NCBI GenBank assembly: GCA_035441325.1
Contig: DAOROA010000006.1
Span: forward strand, 36,572 to 100,571
Origin: Competibacter_A sp002352125
GTDB taxonomy: Bacteria; Pseudomonadota; Gammaproteobacteria; Competibacterales; Competibacteraceae
Length of the DNA: 64,000 nucleotides
Reading direction: 5' to 3'
A model generated the notes under the pieces. That model saw only the letters and a list, made by a program, of their open reading frames with translations. It was not told the DNA's origin and searched no databases. This document shows positions 26,790 through 35,774 of the stretch, piece after piece. Position 1 is the stretch's first letter; each line of letters begins with the position of its first letter. A program made the position numbers and the translations under genes.

Positions 26790-28073
26790 TTAACCGCCGT
26801 TCGCTTTCGCTGCCATTTCCCGCTCCGCTTCCATCCACGACCGGAAGCGGGTCAGCAGCCACAAGCCGGGGATGGTGGACAGCATGCAGAACAGGAAGAA
26901 ACCTTCCCAGCCCAGCCATTCGGCCAGATAGCCGGTCGGGGTGTTGACGATCACGCGGGGAATGCCCATCAAGCTACTGAGCAAAGCGTACTGGGTAGCG
27001 GTGAATTTTTTGTTGGTGAGGTTGGCCATGAACGCCACGTAAGCGGTGGTCGCCATGCCGCTGAACAGGTTTTCGCTGGACACGGCCAGCGCCAGCCCCG
27101 GCAGGCTGTGGCCGAGCCGGGCCAGGATGACAAAACCGATCAGGCCGATGGCTTGCAGCACGCCGAAGGTCCACAGCGACCGATAGAGTCCCAGCCGCAG
27201 AATCAGCACGCCGCCGAGCAGCCCGCCGATCACGGTCGCCCAGAAGCCGAACAGTTTGACGACGGTGCCGATTTCGGTCTTGGTGAACGCCAAGTCCAGA
27301 TAAAACGGCGTAGTCATCTGGCTGGACATCATTTCGCCGACCTTGTAAAGCAGCACGAACAGCAGGATCAGCCCAGCATCCTGGCGCGAGAAGTATTCGA
27401 CGAACGGTTGCACCACCGCGTCCCGCAAGGTTCGGGGTGTACCGGCCGGCACCGGCGGCTCGACGCAGAACAAGGTGGTGATCAGGCCGGGCAGCATCGC
27501 CGCCGCCATCGTCCAGTACACGGCAGAAAAGGGAACGAAATCGGCCAGGATCAGCCCGCCGCCGGAAGACAACAGCATCCCGACCCGGTAGCCGTTGACG
27601 TAGAGCGAGGCGCCCAAACCTTGCTCGTCGTCGGCCAGCGACTCGCGCCGGTAGGCGTCGATGACGATGTCCTGCGAAGCGGAGCAGAACGCCACCAGAA
27701 ACGCCGCCAGCGTGACCAGCGGCAGGCTGCGGGCCGGATCGGTGAACCCCAGGGCGACGATGGCCGCCATCAGCGTCAGTTGGATCAGCAGCAGCCAGCC
27801 GCGCCGCCGGCCCAGCATGGCGACGGGGGTAAAGCGATCCAGCAGCGGCGCCCACAGAAATTTCAGGGTGTAGGGCAGGCCGACCAGCGCGAACAGGCCG
27901 ATGGTGCCGAGATCGACGCCAGTTTCCTTCAGCCAGGCTTGCAGCACCGAACCGGTGGCCAGCAACAGCGGCAGGCCGGAGGAAAAGCCCATCAGCAAGG
28001 CAGTCAGCATGCGACCGCTGAGGAAAATGCGCAGAATGTCCCGACCGGAGCGCCGGGTGGCGTCAGAAGGCAT
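26790..28073 (-). CDS. ampG: AmpG-like muropeptide permease
   Basis: The 427-residue MFS protein has about 12 hydrophobic segments. Family features include MGFSSGLPLLLATGSVLQAW at the first helix, FLWAPLLDRF after the second, and FCSASQDIVIDAYRRE in the fourth. AmpG imports GlcNAc-anhydroMurNAc peptides for cell-wall recycling, and in many species it is linked to beta-lactamase induction. The start overlaps the 3' end of xthA by 11 bp, so co-transcription is likely. No ampC or ampR is present in the window. Confidence 0.9.
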   Translation of the reverse strand: MPSDATRRSGRDILRIFLSGRMLTALLMGFSSGLPLLLATGSVLQAWLKETGVDLGTIGLFALVGLPYTLKFLWAPLLDRFTPVAMLGRRRGWLLLIQLTLMAAIVALGFTDPARSLPLVTLAAFLVAFCSASQDIVIDAYRRESLADDEQGLGASLYVNGYRVGMLLSSGGGLILADFVPFSAVYWTMAAAMLPGLITTLFCVEPPVPAGTPRTLRDAVVQPFVEYFSRQDAGLILLFVLLYKVGEMMSSQMTTPFYLDLAFTKTEIGTVVKLFGFWATVIGGLLGGVLILRLGLYRSLWTFGVLQAIGLIGFVILARLGHSLPGLALAVSSENLFSGMATTAYVAFMANLTNKKFTATQYALLSSLMGIPRVIVNTPTGYLAEWLGWEGFFLFCMLSTIPGLWLLTRFRSWMEAEREMAAKANGG

Positions 28074-28836
28074 AGTCGTAATCCATCGTCAGGGGTGCGT
28101 GGTCGGAAAAACGCTGGTCGCGGTAAATGGCAGCGGCGCGGACTTTATCGGCCAAGCCCGGCGTAACCACCTGATAATCGATCCGCCAGCCGACGTTTTT
28201 CTCTCGCGCCCGGCCGCGATTCGACCACCAGGTGTACTGATCGGGTTCGGGGTTTACCACCCGGAACGCATCGACCCAGCCCAGCGGTCCGAACAACTCG
28301 TCCATCCAGGCTCGTTCCTCGGGCAGAAAACCGGAATGATCGCGGTTGGCTCGCCAGTTTTTTAGGTCGATTTCCTTGTGGGCGATATTCCAGTCGCCGC
28401 ACAGGATCGAGTCGCGGCCGCTGGCGCGCATCGCCCGCAGCGGCTCGGCCAACCGCGCCAGGAAATCGAATTTCACCGCCTGCCGTTCGGGGCTGGAGGA
28501 GCCGGATGGCAGGTACAACGAGACCACGCTCAGATTGCCGAAGCGCGCTTCCAGCCAGCGGCCTTCCGCGTCGCACTCCGGCCAGCCCAGTCCGGTTCGT
28601 ACCTCGTCCGGCTCGCGGCGGGCGAAGAGGGCGACCCCGCTGTAACCCTTGCGCTCGGCGTCGTGATAATGGCAGCGATAACCGGCCGGATGGTAGGTAT
28701 CCGGCGGCAACTGATGGGTGTGAGCCTTGGTTTCTTGAAGGCAGACCACGTCCGCGTTCTGTTCGGCCAACCAGGCAAAAAAACCTTTGCTGGCGGCGGA
28801 ACGGATACCGTTGGCGTTGAAGGTGATCACTCGCAT
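28063..28836 (-). CDS. xthA: Exodeoxyribonuclease III
   Basis: The 257-residue endonuclease/exonuclease/phosphatase-family enzyme repairs abasic sites. It begins MRVITFNANGIRSAASKGFF and has QETKAH with the metal-binding Glu, YSGVALFARR, CGDWNIAHKEIDLKN, and the C-terminal FSDHAPLTMDYD with the catalytic Asp-His pair. It overlaps ampG by 11 bp and diverges from pyrE across 83 bp, which must hold both promoters. Confidence 0.95.
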   Translation of the reverse strand: MRVITFNANGIRSAASKGFFAWLAEQNADVVCLQETKAHTHQLPPDTYHPAGYRCHYHDAERKGYSGVALFARREPDEVRTGLGWPECDAEGRWLEARFGNLSVVSLYLPSGSSSPERQAVKFDFLARLAEPLRAMRASGRDSILCGDWNIAHKEIDLKNWRANRDHSGFLPEERAWMDELFGPLGWVDAFRVVNPEPDQYTWWSNRGRAREKNVGWRIDYQVVTPGLADKVRAAAIYRDQRFSDHAPLTMDYDYAF

Positions 28837-28919
28837 CGGGCGGCGATGCTCCAGTGGAAGGACCGCAAAGCGCGCTATGATACCGGTATTCGCCCATCCT
28901 CAAGCCGGAATCTCGAACC

Positions 28920-29576
28920 ATGCGGGACTATCAGCGGGACTTTCTCGACTTCGCCATCGGCCGGGGCGTGCTGCGCTTCGGCGAGTTTAAGCTGAAATCC
29001 GGGCGGCTCAGCCCGTATTTCTTTAACGCCGGCTTGTTCGACAGCGGTGCGGCGCTGGCCCGGCTGGGCCGCTGTTACGCCGCCGCCATCGTGGACGCTG
29101 GCTTGGCGTTCGACGTGTTGTTTGGGCCAGCCTACAAGGGTATTCCGCTGGTGGCGACGGTCGCCGTCGCGCTGGCCGGGCAGTACGGCCGCGATGTGCC
29201 CTGGTGTTTCAACCGCAAGGAGGCCAAGGATCACGGCGAGGGTGGGATGATCGTCGGCGCACCGCTCAAGGGCCGGGTGCTGATCGTGGACGATGTCATC
29301 ACTGCCGGCACCGCCATCCGCGAGACGATGCAAATTCTGGCCGCTTGCGACGCGACGCCAGCGGGCGTGCTCATCGCCCTAGATCGGCGGGAGCGGGGAC
29401 AGGGCGAGCTATCGGCAGTGCAGGAAGTCGAGCGCGCTCATGACATCAGCGTGACCAGCATCGTCAACTTAGACGATGTGGTGGCGTATCTGGCGGAACG
29501 GCCGGATTATGCCGAACAGTTGGAGAAGATGCGGGATTATCGGGCGAGCTATGGGGTTGGAGGCTTTTCTGGATAA
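28920..29576 (+). CDS. pyrE: Orotate phosphoribosyltransferase
   Basis: The 218-residue enzyme converts orotate and PRPP to OMP in pyrimidine synthesis. It begins MRDYQRDFLDFAIGRGVLRF, has LKSGRLSPYFFN, FGPAYKGIPL and FNRKEAKDHGEGG, and the PRPP-binding motif VLIVDDVITAGTAIRET. The length matches E. coli PyrE (213 aa). A WbuC cupin follows 11 bp downstream on the same strand. Confidence 0.97.
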   Translation: MRDYQRDFLDFAIGRGVLRFGEFKLKSGRLSPYFFNAGLFDSGAALARLGRCYAAAIVDAGLAFDVLFGPAYKGIPLVATVAVALAGQYGRDVPWCFNRKEAKDHGEGGMIVGAPLKGRVLIVDDVITAGTAIRETMQILAACDATPAGVLIALDRRERGQGELSAVQEVERAHDISVTSIVNLDDVVAYLAERPDYAEQLEKMRDYRASYGVGGFSG

Positions 29577-29587
29577 GGAATATCGCT

Positions 29588-30100
29588 ATGCCCAACGGCT
29601 TGAAACGCTACACTGCCGCCACCCTGGACGCTCTGAGCGCGGAAGCGGCCCGCTTGCCCCGGCGCCGCAAAAACCTAAACGTGCATCCGGTGCTGGAAGA
29701 CCCCGTGCAGCGTCTGTTCAACGCGCTGGAACCGGGCACGTATGCCCGCCCCCATCGGCACGCACGAGATAACGGCTGGGAACTGATGGTCGTGATCCGG
29801 GGCGCTTTTTCGGTGCTCCACTTCAGCGATGCGGGCCGCGTTTTAGCTCGCGCCGACCTGCGCGCCGGCGACGGCGACCGCGCGGTGGAAATTCCCGCCT
29901 ACGCTTGGCACAGCGTGGTCAGCCTTGCCCCCGGTACCGTCATGTTCGAGATCAAGCCAGGGCCTTACTCGCCCATCGAGGACAAGGATTTCGCGGCGTG
30001 GGCGCCATCCGAGGGTGATCCTCGGGCGTCGAATTGGGTCCGTTGGTTCGAGACGGCAAAACCTGGCGATCCTGCGCCCGCTGCGAGCGACCTGCCGTGA
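29588..30100 (+). CDS. WbuC-family cupin protein
   Basis: The 170-residue protein has a single cupin core whose metal-binding motif is ARPHRHARDNGWELMVVIRG, matching the WbuC family often found in O-antigen clusters. The biochemical role of WbuC proteins is not established. An AAGGA site precedes the ATG. It is 11 bp behind pyrE and overlaps the next gene (MFS) by 4 bp, giving a pyrE-cupin-MFS operon. Confidence 0.8.
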   Translation: MPNGLKRYTAATLDALSAEAARLPRRRKNLNVHPVLEDPVQRLFNALEPGTYARPHRHARDNGWELMVVIRGAFSVLHFSDAGRVLARADLRAGDGDRAVEIPAYAWHSVVSLAPGTVMFEIKPGPYSPIEDKDFAAWAPSEGDPRASNWVRWFETAKPGDPAPAASDLP

Positions 30101-31326
30101 CTTCATCCGCTCTGAACGGTTTTGGCGCGCTGCGCCATCGCAACTTCGCGTTTTATCTCTCCGCCCGCTTGCTCGGCACCATCGCCGTGCAGATGCAAAA
30201 CGTAGCGGTGGGTTGGCAAGTGTACGCGATGACCGGCAACGCGCTGGATTTGGGCTTGATCGGCCTTGCCCAGTTCGCGCCCTTCGTCGTGCTGGTGCTC
30301 GTCGCCGGCCAGGCCGCCGACCATTTCAACCGCCGCGCCATCATCATCGTTTGCCACGGCGTGGAATTGCTTTGCGCGCTGATTCTGTTGCTGTTCACGC
30401 TCGGCGGGTTTCAGGTGCTGTGGCCGGTGTTCGCGGCTCTGGCGCTATTCGGTGCGGCCCGCGCCTTTCGGATGCCGACCAGTCAAGCGATCCTGATGAA
30501 TCTCGTGCCGCTGGAAAGCTTCGGCAACGCGGTGGCGATCAGTTCCTCGGGCTTTCACGTTGCGGTGATCGTAGGGCCGACCGTGGGCGGTTTGCTTTAC
30601 CTGTTCGGCCCGGCCGTGGTGTATGGCACGGCGGCAACGCTCTTTTTGCTGGCCATGCTATTGATGAGCTCGACGCGCGTCGAACAGCCAGCGATCCACA
30701 AGGAAACGCCGAACTGGAACACGCTGCTGGAAGGGTTGCGCTTCGTCTGGTTGCGGCCCATCGTGCTCGGCGCGATTTCGCTCGATCTGTTCGCCGTGTT
30801 GTTCGGCGGCGCGACGGCGCTATTGCCGGCCTACGCCAGCGATGTGCTCCAAGTGGGGCCGCACGGCCTCGGGTTGCTGCGCACAGCGCCGGGAGCCGGG
30901 GCCGCGCTCATGTCTATCCTGCTCGCGTTCAAGCCAATGTCGCGCCGGGTTGGCTACTGGATGTTCGGCGGCGTCGCGCTGTTCGGTCTGACCACGATCG
31001 TGTTCGGTCTCTCGCAAAGCTTCTGGCTGTCCCTGTTCGCGCTGTTCGTCCTCGGTGCCAGCGACATGATCAGCGTCTACATCCGGCATCTGCTGGTGCA
31101 AATGGAAACGCCGGACGCCATCCGGGGCCGCGTCAGCGCGGTCAACGCCGTCTTTATCGGCGCTTCGAACGAATTGGGGGAATTCGAGTCCGGTCTCACC
31201 GCCGCTTGGTTCGGTTTGGTGCCGGCCGTCGTGGCCGGAGGCGTCGCGACCCTGGCGGTTACCGCCGTTTGGATGTGGCGCTTCCCGGTGCTGCGCCGAA
31301 TGGATCGGTTTCCGGGAAGCGTCTGA
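30097..31326 (+). CDS. MFS transporter of the EntS-like group
   Basis: The 409-residue protein has about 12 hydrophobic segments and begins VTSSALNGFGALRHRNFAFY, with the typical SARLLGTIAVQMQNVAVGWQ first helix. It resembles MFS_3 exporters such as EntS. The GTG at 30097 shares the GTGA overlap with the cupin stop; an earlier ATG at 30034 lies within the cupin gene and lacks conserved sequence. The substrate is unknown. A perfect hairpin lies 16 bp past its stop. Confidence 0.85.
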   Translation: MTSSALNGFGALRHRNFAFYLSARLLGTIAVQMQNVAVGWQVYAMTGNALDLGLIGLAQFAPFVVLVLVAGQAADHFNRRAIIIVCHGVELLCALILLLFTLGGFQVLWPVFAALALFGAARAFRMPTSQAILMNLVPLESFGNAVAISSSGFHVAVIVGPTVGGLLYLFGPAVVYGTAATLFLLAMLLMSSTRVEQPAIHKETPNWNTLLEGLRFVWLRPIVLGAISLDLFAVLFGGATALLPAYASDVLQVGPHGLGLLRTAPGAGAALMSILLAFKPMSRRVGYWMFGGVALFGLTTIVFGLSQSFWLSLFALFVLGASDMISVYIRHLLVQMETPDAIRGRVSAVNAVFIGASNELGEFESGLTAAWFGLVPAVVAGGVATLAVTAVWMWRFPVLRRMDRFPGSV

Positions 31327-31342
31327 CCGGTTTAAGAGGCGT

Positions 31343-31364
31343 CCTCTCCCGCTTGCGGGAGAGG
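31343..31364. repeat. Palindromic hairpin of REP-like type between convergent genes
   Basis: A perfect 10-bp stem (CCTCTCCCGC / GCGGGAGAGG) with a 2-base loop lies between the MFS gene and the convergent lipoprotein gene. There is no immediate T-run on either strand, so it is not a classical Rho-independent terminator, though it may stop transcription or protect 3' ends. A closely related palindrome occurs at 61147-61170. Confidence 0.6.
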
Positions 31365-31379
31365 AATCTCGTACGGTTT

Positions 31380-32000
31380 TTACTTCTTTTTCTTGGTCAT
31401 CGGTTCCACGGAAACAGCCAATTCCTGCACGTAGTTGGCCCTGACTTGATCGCCGACTTTGAGCTTGCTGATGTCGATGTCGGCGGGCGCTTTCAGCGTG
31501 ACCGCGTCTTGTGCGCCATGAAGGGTGACCCGACGGGTTTTCCGATTGATGCCGGTGACGTTGGCGACGATCTCGACATCTTTGCGCACCATTGCCGCCG
31601 GTTTCTGGCCCGGTTCGGCGCGGTCGGTGGTTACGGTTTCCTTGCGGCTAGCGATGCCGCCGGTCGTGTTCTTTTCGAGCGTTACCGCCAACGCCTCGTA
31701 ATACGTCAATACCACCCGGTCGCCGGTCTTGACCTGTGGCAGATTGCGGACCTCCTCACCGGCCTTAATGGTGTGGAGCTTGCCGCTCTTACCCTTGAGG
31801 ACGACTTCGCGCTTTTCCAGGTCCACCGCCTGCACGATCGCGGTGGCGGTGATCTTGTCGCGGATCTCCAGATCGACGGGTTGTTGGGCCGTCGTGGCGG
31901 TTTTGTCTTGCGCCGGCGATTTGTCCGGAGTGGTGGCACAACCCGCTGCCAGCAACAAGCTCAACGCGCCAAAGATTGCCACGATACGTTCTTTCGTCAT
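31380..32000 (-). CDS. Lipoprotein with two tandem beta-rich repeats
   Basis: The 206-residue protein has a lipoprotein signal (MTKERIVAIFGALSLLLAAG followed by Cys20 in the lipobox). Two similar domains follow. The first starts near ITATAIVQAVDLEKREVVL and ends LTYYEALAVTLE. The second starts near VEIVANVTGINRKTRRVTL and ends ANYVQELAVSVE. Each contains the KxGDxV segment, so the protein looks like an internal duplication of an OB-like or barrel domain of about 70 residues. It ends in a lysine run. The start has a TGGAG site. No known family. Confidence 0.7.
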   Translation of the reverse strand: MTKERIVAIFGALSLLLAAGCATTPDKSPAQDKTATTAQQPVDLEIRDKITATAIVQAVDLEKREVVLKGKSGKLHTIKAGEEVRNLPQVKTGDRVVLTYYEALAVTLEKNTTGGIASRKETVTTDRAEPGQKPAAMVRKDVEIVANVTGINRKTRRVTLHGAQDAVTLKAPADIDISKLKVGDQVRANYVQELAVSVEPMTKKKK

Positions 32001-32204
32001 GATTTCTCCAAAGAAATTAAGTGAGCTGCTTGGTTTTTACAAAGAGAGCATCGATTGGATCACAAAAAAATGTCTCATGATCTTTATAGACATGGCGATT
32101 ATAGTATCGCCTCCGATCAATCGTAACCACGAATCCACAAGACGGGCTGCCGAATCGGTTTGGCGCAGATGCACGGGCGAAAGGGAGGCGAATGGCTACG
32201 TGTC

Positions 32205-33578
32205 TTACCCGAACAGGCGATAACAATTGCGGCCGTTCTGTTTGGCAAGATACATGGCTTGGTCGGCGCGGCGCAGCAGTTCGTCTGGATCGCCCCGATC
32301 CAGAGGATAAAGGGCGACGCCGACGCTAGCCGATATCGTGGCCGTGCCTTCCGTCAGCGCATAGGGTGCGGCTAACAAGACCAGCAATCGCATCAAGGCG
32401 TGTTCGCAATCCTCGACCGTGTCGAATCCGGCCAGCAGCAACACGAATTCGTCGCCGCCCAGCCGCGAAACGGTATCGCCAGCGCGTAGGCTATCTCGCA
32501 ATCGATTCGCCACCTCGACGAGTAGCCGGTCCCCCGCTTCGTGGCCCAGCGTGTCGTTGACCGCCTTGAAACCATCGAGGTCCAGGTAGCAAACGGCGAG
32601 TAGTTTGCGAGCGCGGTCGGCTTGCGCGAACGCCACGCGCATCCGATCCCCTAGCAGCAGGCGGTTTGGCAGATGGGTTAGCGAGTCGTGGTGCGCCAGC
32701 CACTCCAGTTGTCGCTGGTGTTGCTTGTCGGTGGTGATGTCCTGCACCGTGCCGTTGATTCGCAGCAGCTTGCCCTCGGCATCGCGATGGACCTCGGCGC
32801 GTTCGCGCACCCATTTCACTTGCTCGCCGATCATGATGCGATGCTCGATGTCGTAAGGTGTACCGACCTGTGCGGCACCCCAGGCAGCTAGCACCTGATC
32901 GCGATCCTCGGGATGGATTCGAGAGAGAAATGCGTTCACCGTCGGCGTGAGGTTTTCGGGCAGGCCGAGGATGCGGAACGTTTCGTCCGACCAGCGCATC
33001 GCGCGGGTACTTAAATCCAGATACCAGCTACCGACGTTGGCGATGGCCTGAGCCCGCGCCAGATTGATCTTGCTATCGCTCAGGAGTTGCTCCGCTCGCT
33101 TGCGATCGCCGATGTCGCGAGCAACGACCAGTATCATGGGCCGTTCGCCCAGGTCGAACAGGCGGACGCGAAACTCCAGGGGTATTTGTTCTCCCGAGCG
33201 CGCGACCATCGATTGCTCGAATATCAGCCGACGGTCGCGCAACAGGGTTTCTCGTTGTGGTAGCAGCCCCCTCGGCCCATCCACCGGCGCCAGCAAGCCC
33301 GAAAGCGACAGGCGCAGCAGCTCTTGCCGCGAATAACCCAAACGCCGGCAAGCCTCTTCGTTGACTTCAAGGAAGGCGGCAGGCGCATCTTCGCTCGTTA
33401 GGGGATACAAAAAAATGAAATCGCCCACGGTCTCGAACAAGGCTCGATAGCGCGTTTCGCTTTCCCGCGCCGCCGCCCCGACCGGCCGGCGCCGGCCGGT
33501 CGCGCAGCGAAACCATAGAATCATCGACAGCATTGCGCCGAGGAGCGCCAAGACAACCAGTGCGATATGGATTTGCAT
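32205..33578 (-). CDS. Diguanylate cyclase with PAS sensor domains
   Basis: The 457-residue protein has an N-terminal transmembrane helix (about 4-22), two PAS domains (about 38-155 and 170-280) and a C-terminal GGDEF domain. The active site is intact (RLGGDEFVLLLAG). An allosteric I-site RxxD (RAGD) lies five residues before the GGDEF motif, so product inhibition is likely. It should make cyclic-di-GMP in response to a signal sensed by PAS; the ligand is not evident. It stands alone, with a 204-bp gap before the lipoprotein gene in which nothing else was recognised. Confidence 0.93.
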   Translation of the reverse strand: MQIHIALVVLALLGAMLSMILWFRCATGRRRPVGAAARESETRYRALFETVGDFIFLYPLTSEDAPAAFLEVNEEACRRLGYSRQELLRLSLSGLLAPVDGPRGLLPQRETLLRDRRLIFEQSMVARSGEQIPLEFRVRLFDLGERPMILVVARDIGDRKRAEQLLSDSKINLARAQAIANVGSWYLDLSTRAMRWSDETFRILGLPENLTPTVNAFLSRIHPEDRDQVLAAWGAAQVGTPYDIEHRIMIGEQVKWVRERAEVHRDAEGKLLRINGTVQDITTDKQHQRQLEWLAHHDSLTHLPNRLLLGDRMRVAFAQADRARKLLAVCYLDLDGFKAVNDTLGHEAGDRLLVEVANRLRDSLRAGDTVSRLGGDEFVLLLAGFDTVEDCEHALMRLLVLLAAPYALTEGTATISASVGVALYPLDRGDPDELLRRADQAMYLAKQNGRNCYRLFG

Positions 33579-33624
33579 CGACTACGTCCACCTATCCGTC
33601 AGGTCATGCGGATCGATGAAGATT

Positions 33625-34107
33625 TCAGGGAACGATTTTGAGCAGAACCACATATCGTTCGGTCGTCGAGTCGTCGCCGTCCCGGAAGCGCCAGTATTTC
33701 AGCTTGAGCGCGACATCGCCTGGCTGCCGGGCGGTGAAGGCGAAGATCCTTCGGCCGCGCGCTCCAACAAAGCCTTCGGTTGGTTCGGCGTATTCTGTGC
33801 CGTCCAACGCCAGTAAACGACCATTCGTTTCGTCGATGGCCCAGGTGTAACCGGTGCTGGGGTTTTCCGGCAAACTGACCTTGAGACGTTCGCCGACGCG
33901 AAGTTCAGCGGTCCGGTTGTTGTCGGCACGAGCCAGCACCAGCACGTCGTTTTCGCGGGTACCGGCCGGCGGGACGGGTTCGGGCCCGGTGCTTTTTTTG
34001 GAGGCACAACCGGCAGCGAGCAAGGCGGTCGATATCGCCAGGATCGCGACGAGAACGGTTTGCGCGCGGCGGAGCGGTAATTTGCGGATAATGGGCATCG
34101 GGCGCAT
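33625..34107 (-). CDS. Chagasin-like (I42 family) protease-inhibitor lipoprotein
   Basis: The 160-residue protein has a lipoprotein signal with Cys in the lipobox LLAAGC. The mature domain carries the family signatures NPSTGYTW (loop L4) and RRIFAFTARQPGDVALKLKYWR in place of the usual GxxG-containing and RPW loops. I42 proteins inhibit papain-like cysteine proteases and may protect against host or grazer enzymes. The start could be ATG at 34107 or 34098; neither has a strong ribosome-binding site, and an upstream start at 34152 seems too long for a signal peptide. Confidence 0.8.
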   Translation of the reverse strand: MRPMPIIRKLPLRRAQTVLVAILAISTALLAAGCASKKSTGPEPVPPAGTRENDVLVLARADNNRTAELRVGERLKVSLPENPSTGYTWAIDETNGRLLALDGTEYAEPTEGFVGARGRRIFAFTARQPGDVALKLKYWRFRDGDDSTTERYVVLLKIVP

Positions 34108-34204
34108 GGGAGAGCGGCATCGGTTGAGGGAAGCATCTAAAACGCGCCACATACTACTCTATTAGCGAAGTTTCCAAGAAGCTTACCGGAGCGGGAAGAC
34201 GATC

Positions 34205-35770
34205 ATGTATCGATCTGGCGATGAATACCGGGAATCCCTGAGACGCTGTAAACCCACGGTTTTCGTGAACGGCCGCCGCGTCGAATCGGTGGCGGACGAG
34301 CCGTTGCTGGCACCGGGCGTCGCCGGCGTAGCGGTCACCTACGATTTCGCGCTACGCGAGGATTTGGCTCCCTGGATGCGAGCGAAGACGCCGGACGGCA
34401 AGGCAGTCAACCGGATGATCGCGATTCCGCGCGACGCGTCGGATTTGCTCGACAAATTGGAGGCGGTGCGTTTGGTATGCCGGGAAACCGGTTGCGCCCA
34501 ACGCTATCTGGGCGGCGACGGCTTGGCTGCGATCTATCAGGCTACCCATCGCCTGGACGCCGAGTTGGGCGGCGAATATCACCCGCGCCTGCTGGATTAT
34601 CTGCGGCATGTGTACGAGAACGATCTGACTTTGGGTTTGGCGATGACCGACGCCAAGGGCGACCGCTCGTTACGGCCTCACGCCCAGCCGAACCAGGATG
34701 CCTACGTGCGCATCGTCGAACGAAACGCCAAGGGCATTCGCATTTCCGGGGTCAAGGCCATCGTCACCGGGGCGCCCTACATGCACGAGCTGTTGGTGAT
34801 GCCGGGCCGGGCGATGACCGAGGCCGACCGGGATTTCGCGGTGTGTTGCGCCGTGCCGGTGGACGCGCCGGGCCTAACCATTATCGCCCGTCCCGCTGGC
34901 CGGCCAGGCGAATCCGCCGCCAAATTCAGCGGCAAGTACGGCCAATCGACCGGGGTTTGTCTGTTCGACGAGGTGTTCGTGCCCTGGGAGCGGGTGTTTC
35001 TGGCCGGCGAATGGCGGCATTCGGAGCAGTTCACCTACTGCTATGCGACGCATCATCGCCATACCTGCATCGGTGCGCGGGCCGGCTTCGGCGATCTGCT
35101 GATCGGAGCGGGCGCCTTGGTCGTCGAGGCCAACGGGCTCGATCCCAACCACGCGCCCGCACTGCGAGAAGCGATGGTGGAACTAATCAAGATCGTCGAG
35201 GGATTCTACGCCTGCGGCGTTGCCGCGTCGGTGTACGCCGAAATCGATGCGGCCGGGGTGGCGTTGCCGGAGCCGGTGTTCGCCAACATCGGCAAGCTGC
35301 TGCTGGGAACGCAGATTTACGACATGCACCGCCTGGCGCACGAGGTCTCCGGCGGCATGGTGGTCGCGTTGCCGGGACCGGACGAGGATCACAATCCCGC
35401 CACCGCCGGCCGCATTTCGGAAGTGTTGACCGCCCGTTCCGACGTTCCCTACGCGCGGCGAATCGAGGTGGCCCGCTTCATCGAAGACCTGACGGCGTCT
35501 TATCAAGGCGGATGGTATTCGGTCATCAGCCTGCACGGCGGCGGTTCGCCGGAAGCGATGAAGCGGGAGATTTACCGGCGCTATCCGATAGAGGAACGGG
35601 TCGCGCTGGTGGAGCGGTTGCTCGACCGGGGCGTGCACGCGGGCAGCGATCCGCGCTGGTTCGGTCGTCAGCCGGGCCGGTGTTGCCTCAGCGGTTGCCG
35701 GGGCCCGGAACTGGCGGGACCGGAGGGAGAGGGCGGTGCCAGCGGCGCGAAGGTGGAGATCGCCGGGTAG
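34205..35770 (+). CDS. 4-hydroxybutyryl-CoA dehydratase-like flavoprotein lacking Fe-S ligands
   Basis: The 521-residue protein aligns along its length with AbfD (4-hydroxybutyryl-CoA dehydratase/vinylacetyl-CoA isomerase) and the HpaB flavoprotein superfamily. Shared segments include AMTDAKGDRSLRPHAQ, VMPGRAMTEADRDFAV, EVFVPWERVFL and SLHGGGSPEAMKREI. From the clostridial enzyme as I remember it, the [4Fe-4S] ligands are Cys99, Cys103, His292 and Cys299. Here they align with Cys97, Tyr101, His284 and Ala291, and the catalytic Tyr296 aligns with Cys288. Two ligands are gone, so radical dehydration is doubtful; an isomerase or flavin monooxygenase role is possible. It ends 4 bp before the convergent tauE-like gene. 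Confidence 0.78.
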   Translation: MYRSGDEYRESLRRCKPTVFVNGRRVESVADEPLLAPGVAGVAVTYDFALREDLAPWMRAKTPDGKAVNRMIAIPRDASDLLDKLEAVRLVCRETGCAQRYLGGDGLAAIYQATHRLDAELGGEYHPRLLDYLRHVYENDLTLGLAMTDAKGDRSLRPHAQPNQDAYVRIVERNAKGIRISGVKAIVTGAPYMHELLVMPGRAMTEADRDFAVCCAVPVDAPGLTIIARPAGRPGESAAKFSGKYGQSTGVCLFDEVFVPWERVFLAGEWRHSEQFTYCYATHHRHTCIGARAGFGDLLIGAGALVVEANGLDPNHAPALREAMVELIKIVEGFYACGVAASVYAEIDAAGVALPEPVFANIGKLLLGTQIYDMHRLAHEVSGGMVVALPGPDEDHNPATAGRISEVLTARSDVPYARRIEVARFIEDLTASYQGGWYSVISLHGGGSPEAMKREIYRRYPIEERVALVERLLDRGVHAGSDPRWFGRQPGRCCLSGCRGPELAGPEGEGGASGAKVEIAG

Positions 35771-35774
35771 CGGT

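Noticed and set aside
26757..28166. A 469-codon plus-strand frame opposite ampG
   Set aside because: It is a shadow of ampG: Gln/Arg/His-rich, with no motifs.
29925..32024. A 699-codon plus-strand frame across the MFS and lipoprotein genes
   Set aside because: It is out of frame with two well-supported genes and is extremely Arg-rich, as expected for a shadow.
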